A stretch of DNA of 64,000 nt from assembly GCA_905250125.1 (NCBI GenBank), contig CAJNOL010001011.1, forward strand, positions 1-64,000. Direction: 5' to 3'. A model generated the notes under the pieces. The model was given only the letters and a program-made list of their open reading frames with translations, had not been told where the DNA came from and did no database searches. The DNA comes from Rotaria sordida (lineage: Eukaryota > Rotifera > Eurotatoria > Philodinida > Philodinidae). Below, piece after piece: positions 45,216 to 57,538 of this stretch (position 1 is its first letter; every line of letters begins with the position of its first letter). The position numbers were made by a program, and so were the translations under genes.

Positions 45216-46129
45216 CTATTCAATAGAAAATCGTTGCACTCGATTGTTTCCATAATCAACGACATAGAGATTGCCATGTTGATCGAAAGACAAACCCCTG
45301 GGAGCGTTGAACTGATTTGCTTCTTGTCCTTGACCATTTCCACCCACAATGATACTGCCCTGTTTCGCTTCTTTAGGCCAACGCATCACTCGATGATTCA
45401 ACGAGTCTACTACATAGACGGTACCCAATGTATCCACGTACAGTCCTGTAGGATACCACAATTGTGTCGGAGCATTCCCTTGGCCTTGACCTCCAGCGAC
45501 CACGATTCCTTCTTTTGCACCTTTATTCCATTTTATCACACGATGGTTCTCGTTGTCTGTCACGTAAACAGCCTGTTGATGATCGACAAAGACGAAGGTT
45601 GGATAATTGAGTTGATTGAGACTATCACCTTTGTCATTGCCACCGGCCACGAGAGTTCCATTGTTGTCTTCTATTTGATGTCGTGTTACTTTATGTGTGA
45701 CGAAGTCAGAGATGTAGAGATATCTCTGATCATCCATGGCCAATCCACAACAATGGATGTCGTCGAGGAGGATTTCTCCTTGAGTTGTGCCACTACGACG
45801 AGACCATCGTACGACTCGTCGATTTCCTCGATCACAAATGATGAGACTATCTGTCTCTTTGTCGATTAACACAGCGGTTGGCCAATACAATTGATCTAAT
45901 CGATTTCCTTGGTCAGGGCCACCAGCTACCACTTGTCCATTTGTATCACCCAGTTTCCATTGAATGATTCGATGGTTGCACGTATCAGCGATGACCATCG
46001 TTTGATCATCATCAACGAAGAGATCGAGAGGCTCGTTGAGTTGATTGGTGTCACTACCATACCCGTGACCTCCAGCGACAGTCACCCCATTCTGTACCCA
46101 TCGAGCATTGGCCGGAATTTCTGGAATTA
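45216..46129 (-). CDS. NHL-repeat beta-propeller protein, main exon
   Basis: The frame is open further upstream (to 46355), but a 3' splice site (CATTGTAG) directly precedes the conserved start of the domain, so I place the exon at 46129-45216; upstream exons are not identified. The 304 codons hold at least five NHL blades, each with the pattern 'VAGG.G.G....QL..P..v.vD....vyv.D..NHRv..W': ADTCNHRIIQW, CDRGNRRVVRW, TDNENHRVIKW, VDSLNHRVMRW and VDYGNNRVQRF. It ends at TAG after RFSIE. Together they should close a six-bladed propeller. Bdelloids carry many such stand-alone NHL proteins; their role is unknown, probably in binding protein or carbohydrate ligands. GC content is clearly higher than in the flanks. 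AATAAA on the gene strand near 45172-45177 may be the poly(A) signal. Confidence 0.82.
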
Positions 46130-47793
46130 CTACAATGAACGAAAAAGAAAAACAATCATCGTTGTCGAGGAGATTCTCGTCTCTCCCATAGAGGAAACTG
46201 CTACAAATGAGACATCCTTTTCTTTCGAGAGAATTTGGTAAAAATTTTGAGAATGTCCTCCTCTCACAGACTCTAAACAAGGAAAGGTTCTCGAAGCAGA
46301 TATAAATTAGGAAACTTTTCCCTAGTTTCCTATGAAAAAAATGACTTCGTAACAATTCTTATGGTTGTGTCACTTCCTTCGAATTTCAGTCTTGTTCATT
46401 CCTTGAGAAATCCGTAGTAGAATTTATGACAATCTGTGTTTGCAGGAATTTGTTCAAGTTCTTGCCAATATATTTCAATTCCTAAAACGTAGAATCTTCG
46501 CGATGGATGAAAACGACATCTGGAGAAAGACTAATGCTAATCCTCACCAGGATCTCGATGGAAAAACATAGAAATCTGAGTCGTAATCGTGAATGAAGAA
46601 TCTTTGCAGGATTATAAGAAAGGATACTAGCAAGATTAAATCTTTGAAGGATTTAAGCAATAAAACAATGAACTCTGTCTAACTCCTTAATTGAAAAAAT
46701 CCTGAGAAGATTTTAAAAAGTTATTGTAAGGAGGATGTCAACAATGAGGATTTCGAATTCTTGGGAAAACAAATGTGCATCGTCAGCAGTACGTATTTTT
46801 CAGGATAGGTTTCACATGGTTGTGACAAAATTCCTCTGGACATAGAAGATGCGGATGAAATCTTATTAGGTTATTGCTAGTTTATTGCAGACTATTTGAA
46901 AGACGATTCTAACAAGGATCTGAGCACGAACAAAAGAAAGTTTGTATGCATGCGAAATGGAGAAAACGTGATAGAGTTCCATCGAAGACCTTTTGAATCT
47001 GATGTCGTCTACTTATGACTATGGCCTTATCGAAGTTTCTTACAATGCTGTAAGATGGTCGTTGTAGAAGTTAGCATTCCTGAAATGCCGAGAAGACAAA
47101 TGCTAGTCTTATCCAAGTTCTCTATAGGAAACAGAACGATTTAGTCAGCTTTCTGCAAGCACGAGCTGAAGATTTTTTTCATGATTTGGAAAGTGAGGTC
47201 TTATTGAGAGAGGTAGAAGGGGCACTGGTAAGCTATTATCAGATTTTCGAACAGTTCTGTTACAAAGCATCGCCTGAAAACAGTAGAATGGTTTCTATGA
47301 ACTCTAGACGAGAAGCTTAGTAAGATACGAACCTGATATGTCAGAATCTTAAGCTTATAGTCTTGTCAAGATTGCATGTAAATACTAGGAAACTGATTCG
47401 TGCCTGCTCTTAGAACCTTCATGGTGACGTTCACGAACATTTTTGACGGTTTTCAAGAATAGGCATCTCGAATCCTTGCACAAGCAATGCTAATTCCATA
47501 CGAATTTTGATCGCAAAAACTCAAAGATGCATTTCGGATCTTACTGTATGTTTTTCTCACGTGTTCAAAATACGTAAAATTATTTTCGAACGAATATATA
47601 TTCGTTTAATACGTTTTTACGCGTTCGATTTTTTAATCAAGTATATGCTTAGAGCAAGAACAATCATGTTTCCATAGATCGAGGTTACTTGAAATATAAT
47701 TTAAGACGAATTCTTATACGAATTCAACGTTGTTACCATTTTGTAAGAAAATGACTTATCAATTTGATTTTGATGTGTAAGAATGTACATATA
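46130..47793. other. upstream of the NHL gene, 5' exon(s) not found
   Basis: Must hold the 5' end of the NHL gene if that gene is intact, but I could not identify a signal-peptide exon with a matching donor. No repeat or RNA gene recognised. Confidence 0.35.
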
Positions 47794-48538
47794 CATGGTG
47801 GGTCATAAATAGTGCTACGATAAAAAATTGAAATATCTTCACTACGGTTCACTCGAATGCACTGATTTTTTGGTTTGTCATAGACACTTATTTAAGGCTT
47901 TCTTTTTTTTTAATACGGGTAACGGAAACAAATACTACTATTAAGTTATATTTTTGACCTCATTAAAGAAAATTTACCTATTGACAACTAAGAAAAATAT
48001 ATATGAAGCGTTCCATAGATAATTTTAAGTTGTTATCGAAGAGAATAATAATAAGAAGCAATGAAAACGAACTATATTGATGCATACAGTGCAGGGTTCT
48101 TGAAAACTAATAGTTGCTAATTAAGATGTTCAAAAATGTATCATTACTTTGCAAAAAACCAATGTTCAATGTGTGAGAATTCGAAATTTTGTCATCACTT
48201 ATTTTTTAATGAACCAAGTGGTTCTGAAAATTTGCTCTATTTACTTTAATATAGTGTCATTTATAAATTTCGTTTTGATTTCTTCTTCTTATTTTCTTAG
48301 ATAATAATTGAATATTATCTATGAAATGCTACACATATATTTTTTCTTGATAACAGATCACATTGTTTTCATTATTTCAACAATAATATTTGATAGTAGT
48401 ATTAGTTTACATTATCTGTATGAAAAATAACTTTGAGTAAATTTCTACTACTAATGAAAACATCAGCCCATTTAATTCAACCAACTCAGTTAGATTTTAT
48501 TCTTTTTTTTATCGTAGTGCTATTTATAACTCGCCCTG
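47794..48538. mobile_element. Mariner-like MITE
   Basis: Flanked by TA dinucleotides. The inverted ends CATGGTGGGTCATAAATAGT and CAGGGCGAGTTATAAATAGC continue into CTACGATAAAAAA, giving about 33 matched positions with a few mismatches. The interior is AT-rich with no transposase. The TA target and CAGGG-type end fit Tc1/mariner. Confidence 0.8.
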
Positions 48539-48631
48539 TATATATCATATTAAAAAAACTCAAAAAAAATTTTAGTTTGATATATGTTCTCATAGATCAA
48601 TATCAAACTAGTATTAAGTCATTTGTTATAA

Positions 48632-48697
48632 GAGGATGTGGGTATGGGTGTGGGAGTGACTTAAAAAGAGAAACATCTATACGCACACCCGCATCCT
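48632..48697. repeat. TGTGGG-like palindrome
   Basis: The G-rich arm AGGATGTGGGTATGGGTGTG leads to GGAGTGACTTAAAAAGAGAA, then ACATCTATACGCACACCC and GCATCCT. The loop and 3' arm are nearly identical to the copy at 62124, showing common descent rather than independent simple repeats. Confidence 0.85.
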
Positions 48698-50728
48698 AAA
48701 AAGTACAAGATGAGCTAGAATGCTTTTTTGTGTAAAACATATCAATAGATGGCTCATGTCGACATGAATCCAATCATATATATATTTTATCTTCAGATTT
48801 GACGGTTTTCATATCGAAACCGGCCTTTTCATTAAAAAATATGCAATTTTCTATGTAAGCGGCAGAAATAGAAAAAAAATACATGAAGTGGCACAATATG
48901 GAATAAAGTAAAATTCAATAAAATTTAACCCCCTCTCTATCATCATGCTTCTTCTGAACGATTAGATGATCCTTTTTTTTTATTTAATTTTATATCAGTC
49001 TATGGAGAAATGTTTGTTCTTTTCCGACAACAATTTACTTTTCTATAATATGTACATAACTCAAATTATGAGTGACATGCTAAAAGTCTTGTCTGTCCTG
49101 GCAGAATTAAGACACCTAACTCCAATGTTCAAAACTTAATAATGCTTACTCATATGGAAATGAAAATAACAATAATTCCCATAGCTCTAAGAAAAGTTGA
49201 TCGTCAAATAAATCAGCAACAGGTTGTTAATGTAATAAGAATAAAAGAAAAATAAAGTGTTTTGAAAATTTTTAAGATCGTACAAGTATCAGAAACATGA
49301 AAGCAAAAGAAAATATAACAATGATTATGCTACATCGCAATTAGATCAGAATCAAATTTAAACTAAAAGAAAAATGATTGTTAAAAATTGACTTGTCATT
49401 CTACTAAGAAATCAGAACGGTCTATAAATACGTAAAACCGATGAAACTGAAAATTTCTTACTCATAACTGAGGAGCTGATGTTCAATTGTTGCCTAATCT
49501 AAAATCGAAGAGATCAACTTACAAGTGCACCAGCAGTAAGCTATACGTATTACTCGCAAATTGGATGGAAGAAAAAGTCAAAAAATAGTAGCCAATGTCC
49601 GCTTCGATCATCATTATGCCTTTGAATTATATCGCTACTAAAAACGAGATGTTTGTCATAAAAGACATTTTTTCATCTAATAAATCCTTTGTGCCGAAAA
49701 AAAGTCGACTTTCCTTATAGCAGTTGTTTGATGACGAATCCTCAGCGATATTGTATCGCAGTAACAGATAAAGTCAATTTTTTTTCTATTCGAAAGCTCA
49801 TCTTTTCAAAAACTGACCTTCACCAAAGAAAAAAAGATTCTCGGACTCCACCGTCAACTCAAGAATGGACTAAGATCAATAAATTATGATAAATATCGAT
49901 AGAGATTACTTTTGAGAAAAGACTGCGAAAAGTTTGATGGATCATAAATTGATTTCTTTCTTTCAGAATCGTTTGAGTTCGAATTAATATCGATTAGTTT
50001 CTGTCGAACGGAATTCAATAAGTTTCACTATTCATATTGAAATACTTGTTCGTAAAATACGACTGAGAGTCTAAAAAATGTTATTTTCACTAATTTTTTG
50101 CATAGTTCTTTAGCTGAGCATCACTATTTCATAAACTTTGTATGGAATATACGTACTGGTATTCGATCGTGCGTTTTCTATTTGTGTAGCTGTCATCGAA
50201 GTGAATGTAGCTGTTGTAAGTGATGATCCTAAAATACGAGTTAGATAGTTTGTAGCTCCTTACTGCATATTGTAAGAGAGGCGTATCGATAGATGAAAAC
50301 TAGATCTACTTTATCGATCCCAATCTGTATAACATGAAGATCTATACCAATTTCTTTATGTTACCCATGCAGACAAAGAGTGTAAAAAACGCCATTGAAA
50401 CGCCGTAGATTTTCTCTCTTTTCCACACGAGTAAATAAAGCCACATTGAACGTGTCTGCATGACACAGAAGAAACATGTGGTTTATACAGCGTTCGTTTT
50501 TGACCAATTTTCAATGGACATAAATGATTTTTCTATTACCTACTTTTAACACCGTCTAATACTCGTTGAATGTGGCTTTTTAAACTCGAGCACACCTTTT
50601 ATGAAATTTAGTATCCCTACAATCGTTCTCACACACATACGGTCTCTAAGCACTATGGACCACCTCACACGATGATCAGCAGCTGAGACGAAACAAAAGT
50701 AGCGCCGTCTGCGCCTCGAAAAAGATCG
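48698..50728. other. intergenic, no gene recognised
   Basis: Only short ORFs; no family or splice pattern recognised. Confidence 0.4.
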
Positions 50729-50877
50729 GTTGTGGATATGGGCATGAATTTGAGGTATGCGTGTGGGTGTAAGTATACACATGAGCTTAGGTGTCAATGT
50801 GGGGGTGCGGGTAGAGATATGGATCAGGAGAACATCTACAACCACAAACATACACCAGCACAGACACTCACACTCTG
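50729..50877. repeat. Long TGTGGG-like repeat, diverged palindrome
   Basis: About 100 bases of degenerate G-rich units (TGTGGATATGGGCATG, GTGTGGGTGTAAG, TGTGGGGGTGCGGGTAG) are followed by a C-rich stretch (ACAACCACAAACATACACC, GACACTCACACTC). Longest and most diverged copy in the window. Confidence 0.6.
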
Positions 50878-52090
50878 ATTATCTATTTCTTTGTCATGGG
50901 AAAGCTGCGTAAAGGTAAATCCAATATCTCATTCTAGGAAAATTACAATACATTCTTCTCAATTAGTTACCACACACACTAGTGTCAAAGGAAAACTCAC
51001 TTGGATATGCAAGTAATCAAATTGTATAAATGTTCGTGTTTACGTTGTAGATGTCACTTGATTGGTAACTTATTAGTTGAACTAGTTATCTAAAGATTGG
51101 CTTTCTGATATGAGCAAGAAATCTGAAATAGAATAGACATGCTTACAATTCGTTGAAAAATATTTCTTATAGACAGTAATACCGAAAAAATAATCGAAAA
51201 ACAATATAGATGACACGAAAATCTAGGTTTAAAATCCAAAAAAAGTCACCATCGGGACTACAAATTTCTAGGTATCTGATAGCCTACAAAACCTTGCAAG
51301 CCAACTATCATCCAACACACAGTTCAGCAAGAAATTGATCAGATGTGGTGGCTTCAACTTGGGCGGTTCTGAGTTATCTAATTCTATTCAATATTTCTGA
51401 ACGCATCATTAAAACTAACTCTCGGCTAATGATAATGGATTGAAATCCTATGTGATGAAAAGAAGGACGAAAAAAATTACTCATAAACAATAGTGCAAAA
51501 AGCTTGATAAAAATAGAATGTCGACAGTGAGGAATTCTGAACCTATTTCCTAGATAAACTCATTTTTGTCATGTGCTTGCACATGCAAATGTCTCAAGAT
51601 ATGTTCTCATCTCTTGACTTTCGTGTCCATAAACAGCACACATGAACGCTTGTGTGTGATGCTCATGATTCAATTGATTCATGAAACTGCAATCTTGCTT
51701 CCAAAAAACGAGCATTTAGCGCTTGTTTCGGGGTTCTACTGATCTACTTTTGCTACCACTTTTCCTTTTGTTCAATTTCTGTTCACATACACTACTTGAA
51801 TAATTAATTTTCACAGAAAACCGAATTATGCTGAACGTTAAGACCCTATTCGAAAATCTATTTTCTTTTTCTAGAACAAAAGATTCGATTGAAACTTCCA
51901 GAGAATATGTGTCCAAGTACGTATAGTTCACAGTAAATATTTCAGCACGGAATATTGAGCTAATAAAGAGTTATTATCGTATCGAGGATGAAAAAGTAGG
52001 TTTCCGTGTTGTAGAGATTTGCTCCAGCAAACCTCATGATACCGATTTAAGGTTCACACCAAAATATAGATAAGACCTGCCCCCTACAAC
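50878..52090. other. intergenic, no gene recognised
   Basis: No supported feature. Confidence 0.4.
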
Positions 52091-53214
52091 TGGTGATGCA
52101 AAATACCCTATTTTAGCTAATCATGGCCTAGGTATATTGACGAAATCTTAACAATATTCAATACTCTTAGTAAAAAATTTTATATGTAAATAATCAGTGA
52201 AGTACGCGTAATCATTTGATATAAGTGAGTTCTTTGTAGATTGAAAAAAGTTTTTTGACATCCAGACTCCTGGAGGAGAGTAAGGGGATAAGGTTCCAAA
52301 TAAAGGTTCTCTTTTTTTGAAATTCTTTTCCTAATTTCATTCCCAATCATACGGATATTATGTATGGGTGAGACTCTAAAAGAATTTATATATAACTAGT
52401 ATTCACTGTGAAAATTTTTTTTCCATTTTCCGTACCCCCCCCCCTCCCTCCGGGTTACCGGAAGTTAGCCAATATAGACTTTCGCCAATGGCGAAATTCT
52501 GATGAGTGTGATGACGAAAGTACAGTGGACTTTCGCCAATTGACGAAATTCCAGGGAATGTATTGGCGAAAGTACAGTAGACTTTCTCCCATTGTCACGA
52601 AACAATATTCATACAGAGTATATGTAAGAGTTGAAGCTACAGTCTGTCGAATTCAAGAATTTCTGGATCCGAACCCGACTGATGGATCTTTTAAGAGAAA
52701 AACTGAAAGAAATCCCAAAAAGATTATTATATACATGAGATATTACTTTGGATCTGGATCCGATCAGTAAGATTTTCCGAACCCGGACACGAACTCAATG
52801 ATTACAAAGCTTTCAGATCCGGATCCGGTCGCGTGCGAGTCCCAGTAGATCCAACGGGCTCTAGCTGGAGCTAATGTTGTTAGAATATATATCATAACTT
52901 ACATTCATCAATATAGCCGGCAGGAATTTTCGAATCCGCATCTAGTTTACAGCCAAATTGGCGAAAGCCCGTTGGACTCCCACCAATTGGGGAAAGTCTT
53001 ATTGGCGAAGTTCCGGAATCCTCCCCATCCCTCGAGGGGTATGGGGGTCAAAAAATTTTTTTCAATCTACAAAAAACTCACTTATATCAAATGATGACGC
53101 ATGCTTCACTGATTATTTACATATAAAAATTTTTACTAAGAGTATTGAATATTGTTAAGATTTCGTCAATATACCTAGGCCATGATCAGCTAAAATAGGG
53201 TATTTTGCACTACC
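52091..53214. mobile_element. Foldback element with internal TTTCGCCAAT palindromes
   Basis: Inverted arms of about 190 bases end TGGTGATGCAAAATACCC and, inverted, TGGTAGTGCAAAATACCC. Matched inner blocks include CCTAGGTATATTGACGAAAT, CTTAACAATATTCAATACTC and TATATCAAATGAT / ATCATTTGATATA. The interior (52470-52600 and 52955-53010) repeats TTTCGCCAAT and ATTGGCGAAA in both orientations, and carries GGATCCGG-rich words at 52660-52850. No transposase; the interior ORFs follow the repeats. Confidence 0.75.
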
Positions 53215-53679
53215 ATCTTATACGCTATCAGTCAGTCCCTACTGTTCCAGAAGATTTGATCTATGAAACATATAGAGGTGACTGGTGTGCAGTTTTTGAG
53301 AAAGTTTCACATTGTTGCTCAATTATCTTATGGCACAGGACTGAACACATTGGAATGTCATTTTGCCAATAAACAACCTAGACCTATGAAGAACCACCCT
53401 TTTTAATTACAGCATAGCTGCAGTGAAACTTCTCGATTATAAAAAATTGAAGAGCACTTATAATTGTATTGAATTAGGTTTAAAAACCAAACTCACATAT
53501 ATTTGTTATCGAGCGCCATAAAGCTTCTAGTATTTATATACTCCTATGGATTTATACCCGGTATATGGATCCTCAGGACATGAAAACATAATAAAAATCT
53601 GATTTCCTATATATCATTCGACGTGCCTTAAAATTCTCTACAAAATCATATACAGGACGTTCTTGTTCCAACTAGGTCA
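53215..53679. other. intergenic sequence before the assembly gap
   Basis: No gene or repeat recognised. Confidence 0.4.
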
Positions 53680-53779
53680 NNNNNNNNNNNNNNNNNNNNN
53701 NNNNNNNNNNNNNNNNNNNNNNNNNNNNNNNNNNNNNNNNNNNNNNNNNNNNNNNNNNNNNNNNNNNNNNNNNNNNNNN
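53680..53779. other. Assembly gap (100 N)
   Basis: Exactly 100 N, the conventional length for a scaffold join of unknown size. The order and distance of sequence on either side are not proven by this window. Confidence 0.98.
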
Positions 53780-54917
53780 AAAAAAAGAACCTGGCCCACT
53801 ACTTTTGGATAACCCTAAGTAATTATTTTGAATCATCCGATTTGATAATAGTAATGCAATATATGACTTCTTCTTTTTCTTTCAAATACCGAATGTTGAT
53901 TAAATAAAAATGAAAAAAATTCATTTTGATAAAAATACATCATATTTTTTCATTCGTTTTTTAGAATTGAGATCATAAATTGTTTGATCAATCATCATAT
54001 ATTAGAATTTGATGAGTAAACATTTTCTATTTTATTTCTTTAAAGAGAGAGGTTAAATAAACGAAAAGCATAAGAAACGTTCTTTAGATTAGTTGTACTA
54101 TTTAAATTTTGTCTTTCGAAACAATGTCCTATTTTTTATTTATAACAATATTTAAACAGAAACTACCGAAACTTAGTGTTTCGAGATTGATTTATTTAGT
54201 GAGAATTTATTAATTGTGATTATATTTCAGCATACCTATACTCACATCCTCTTTCTCGCCTTCATCTATTGATAAGTCCCCAAAAATCCGAATTAAATAA
54301 ATCTCGGTAGCTGCTGGATAAAGGCGAATATAATTATCGTTGCATTCAATTGGTTTACAAACACAACTGAACTGATTTGTCTTGTTTGTATAAAGGCTAA
54401 TGTGTTTCTCCGGTGATCTTTCATTTTAATCTTTGTTTCTCACTTGTTTGTGATTTTTTTTGTTTCTTATATTCATTAACATTCATATCATATTCTTTGC
54501 TGTAGAATGTCATAGAGACTGAATCAATATACTTTACAAAAAAGAAATCGCATGTCAAGAAAAAACAACAGCACAATGCTGAGGTTATTTTTTCTTTAAT
54601 TCTTTCCTTAGAAATCTCTGAAACTTGAATAAAGCATGATTGCTTATTTTCGATGAGTTCGTCACCAAACTACTAAAAACAAACACACACACAAATCTAA
54701 CTTCTATCATATATTATTATTCAAAACGTTGTATTTGTTAAGTAAGTTGGTAGGATCTCTTTACAGTTTTTCAATATGACTTATGATTTTAAATCTTGAT
54801 TGATTTGCACAAAATGAAAGAAAAAACAAACCAATGAATTTGTGCGATGAAATTATTACAGAAAGAAATTTCTTATAATACTCTATTAAATTTCTTTTGT
54901 ATTATAGGCAGACAGGC
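53780..54917. other. intergenic, no gene recognised
   Basis: AT-rich. A 3' splice site (TGTATTATAG at about 54907) lies shortly before the ATG of the next gene, consistent with a spliced 5' UTR or leader trans-splicing. Confidence 0.4.
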
Positions 54918-55028
54918 ATGTATTCAACAGTGATTTATCGACCAACTTCATCTGCGACAACACAAACGAACAATTATAATAATCATTTTGAGTCTTCAAC
55001 ATCTACACAACAGCCTAAGACGATATGA
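54918..55028 (+). other. In-frame upstream ORF ending in TGA
   Basis: ATG at 54918 opens 36 codons (MYSTVIYRPTSSATTQ...QPKTI) ending TGA 55026-55028. The following frame continues without a further stop for 175 codons in the same phase and with the same Ser/Thr/Asn/Gln-rich composition. So this is an upstream ORF, or the true N-terminus cut by one nonsense codon, or a site of readthrough. No intron with plausible borders removes the TGA. Confidence 0.5.
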
Positions 55029-55061
55029 TTGAGCACCAATAATAAGAGCAATGAAGTCGTC

Positions 55062-55556
55062 ATGTCAAATGCGAGAGCAATTCGGCATGAATTGAATCAC
55101 ATCAAAAATGATATTAAGGAACTAAAACGACAACAAACATCACCAATATATTTACTAATAAAATCAACTTCTTCAAATAATGTCTCTTCAATGTATACTT
55201 CAATTTCATCAAATAATCCATGCAGGTTATCCTCACAAAATTCAATATACTATTGTAATGAATGTAATAGATATATTAATGAACGAACTTCTCCTCAATA
55301 TTCAATATTCAAACCAAAGACGGCTACCACAACTTATCAGGATAGCTACAATCGAGAATGGTCATCTTCAGCAGCTGCCAACTACGTGTGTTATCCAATA
55401 CACGAGAATCGATCGACAATATTAAAAGAACTTCAAAAGAAATATCCATCATTATCACCTGCTGTTGAAATTCGTCCAAATTGGATATCACCATCATCTA
55501 AAAGTAGTTACCCATATCGACGATGTAATCTCGGTGCATACTATCCGGACCCGTAA
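55062..55556 (+). CDS. Unrecognised Ser/Asn/Tyr-rich protein
   Basis: From the first in-frame ATG after the upstream TGA this encodes 164 residues. An N-terminal amphipathic, probably coiled-coil segment (RAIRHELNHIKNDIKELKRQ) is followed by a low-complexity Ser/Asn region, a small CxxC motif (YYCNECNRYI) and a polar C-terminus with SYPYRRCNLGAYYPDP before the stop. No signal peptide or membrane segment and no family recognised. If the upstream 36 codons belong to the protein, total length would be about 211. Coding is suggested by the long open frame in AT-rich DNA and by codon composition. Nonsense mutation, an upstream-ORF arrangement and an assembly error are all possible. Confidence 0.5.
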   Translation: MSNARAIRHELNHIKNDIKELKRQQTSPIYLLIKSTSSNNVSSMYTSISSNNPCRLSSQNSIYYCNECNRYINERTSPQYSIFKPKTATTTYQDSYNREWSSSAAANYVCYPIHENRSTILKELQKKYPSLSPAVEIRPNWISPSSKSSYPYRRCNLGAYYPDP

Positions 55557-55904
55557 ATAGCGATCATGAAAAAAAAATTCACAAGAACATCAGCATGCTA
55601 CTTTTCGATCGTTTATAAAGATAAATTTCTTAATCAAGCGATATGTTTCCTATTCTCGAATGAGCACGATTCGATTAAAAAAAGAAACTATTTTTAGAGT
55701 AGAGTAATTTCGAAACTATTATTTCACATAGAATCGAATGGTTTGGAAGAACTTAGAAAATAGTTATTTTCTATTCGTATATTTTTTGAATATCATAATT
55801 TAAGAAACAAGAACTCAATTTTGATTTAGTGCATTGATTTTTTTCAAATTTAAAAAAAATGAGAAAACAATTTCTCATTTCATAGTTGTATAACTTTTCT
55901 TACG
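55557..55904. other. short intergenic region between convergent genes
   Basis: AT-rich, nothing recognised. Confidence 0.4.
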
Positions 55905-57069
55905 TTAAAGCTCGAATATACCATGTCCTCTATATTGGCTTGTCTTGACATACCATTTTCCTACAAATCAATGTTTGCTTGAGTCCCAACAAACTTGGAT
56001 TGTAACATTATGTCCAAGGTTCTGTTTGCGATTTCCTGTTGCATTCTGATATGTCTTCTGAAGTCCACTTCTATTGGTTTTAGTTGAATAAATACCTTCA
56101 ATAGTGTACGCACCAACATTAGCAACTTCAGAACCTGTCATTGCCAATGTTTCAGGATTGAATAATATCAAAAGTTGATAAGGTCCATGCCATCTTCTAT
56201 ATTGATAATATTGACTAGACCATATGCCCCATACGAACGTTTTAAGATCTTGCTTATCAACCACCATTGGCGATGAATTGACATAGGTAACATTGGATTA
56301 CCAGGGTTTACCACGCCGCGAAATCAAAAAATCAAACCTGAGTATCATAAATAAAGTGATCCCTAGAGAGATCCACTTTTCAATTTGTTCTTTACGCATA
56401 CACGCATCATCTGTGCATGTATTTTCTTAGAGCTTGAGATGAACTAGAAATAATTAAATTTCAATTAATTTTTTCGAAATAAAAACAGCTAAAGAAATAG
56501 TATAAGTAGTCATCGAAATTGAATTTTTTAGTTTTTCAGAAAATCTAAATGATTTCTTCTTTCACTAAATTCGACACATACGTTTCATTGCCTCTTACAG
56601 CTTGAAAAATATGATTATAGATAAACAGTAATTTTAAAAATGCAAAAGATTTAATTCCTCAATAATTACCTTTTTTTTTGCCTATAAAATAATTTTTACT
56701 GTTTTAATTGAATAAGACAAATTTTAGAACTTAATTAGAAATATTCTTTAATAATTTTTATATTAGATGCAAATCAATGTTGTGATATGAACTTCATCAC
56801 TAATAATACGAAAACTTTTGGTTAGATAAAATTTGATGATTACATGATGTAAGATTTAGATATATGTTCAGAAAATTCATATTTCTATTCGACGAATAAT
56901 TTTGTAAAATTTTCTAAATGTTTCGATACTTTTGAGTAAATAAAGACTTACGTCTTGGAATATTGACGATTCCACTGCTTCTGCCTCGTTTGCTTCCACC
57001 TCCACCTTGACAATTAAAAACTATTGTAAACGCCATAACGAATAACAATAACTGAACGATGATATGCAT
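55905..57069 (-). pseudogene. Secreted beta-rich domain protein, interrupted
   Basis: A first exon at 57069-56952 begins with a clear signal peptide (MHIIVQLLLFVMAFTIVFNC) followed by a basic Gly/Ser/Arg stretch (GGGGSKRGRSSGIVNIPR) and a GTAAGT donor. The second coding block (about 56297-55905) carries a beta-rich domain (FVWGIWSSQYYQY, PETLAMTGSEVANVGAYTIE, NLGHNVTIQVCW, GKWYVKTSQYRGHGIFEL). I associate it with an unnamed family with 'NLGH.VTIQL' and 'GKWYVKT' blocks common in bdelloids. The frame is broken by TGA at 55968-55970 between CWDSSKH and FVGKWYV, and TAA at 56298-56300 with no phase-compatible acceptor after it. Probably a recent pseudogene, or a sequence error at the TGA. The function of the family is unknown to me. 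Confidence 0.55.
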
Positions 57070-57538
57070 TGTTCTTGCTCAGCCCAAAACTGTTTGTGGC
57101 AATTTCAATAATATTGCGTTGCTTTACTCTCAAGTGGATACCTTTAATTACTGCAATTGAAGACTGATACATCTCGTAGACATCCTCAACAGATATATAT
57201 ATGTATGTTGTGGTCAAAATTAAAATATTTCTGATGTACATAAAACGATAAAACTTTGATAACCAAGGATAACAAATAGTGGCGTAACCAGGATTTTTGT
57301 ATATGTTGGATTTCAGCTGCAACATGTAGCAAATATTCAAAACGTTATAACTTCTGAAAGGATGCGTATTTTTAGATGAAATTCGATGTAGCTAGGAGAA
57401 TCGCACAGCAGCTACCGGGATTTTTTTTTGGGGATTATTAGGACCTTTCAGTAAATCCTTAAGCATTTTGGGATAAATTCAACGCTATTCCTTAATACAT
57501 ACAAGGTGAGAATGGGGATATAGGATACTGGGGAAGGT
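57070..57538. other. intergenic before the large transposon
   Basis: No gene supported; the minus-strand ORF at 57014-57340 only overlaps the signal-peptide exon in another frame. Confidence 0.4.

Noticed and set aside
45234..46241. Plus-strand ORFs of 211 and 110 codons
   Set aside because: They lie antisense to the NHL exon; frames stay open only because of its composition.
46130..46355. N-terminal 75 codons of the open NHL frame
   Set aside because: No NHL or signal-peptide character, and a 3' splice site separates them from the conserved domain start, so they are treated as intron/upstream sequence.
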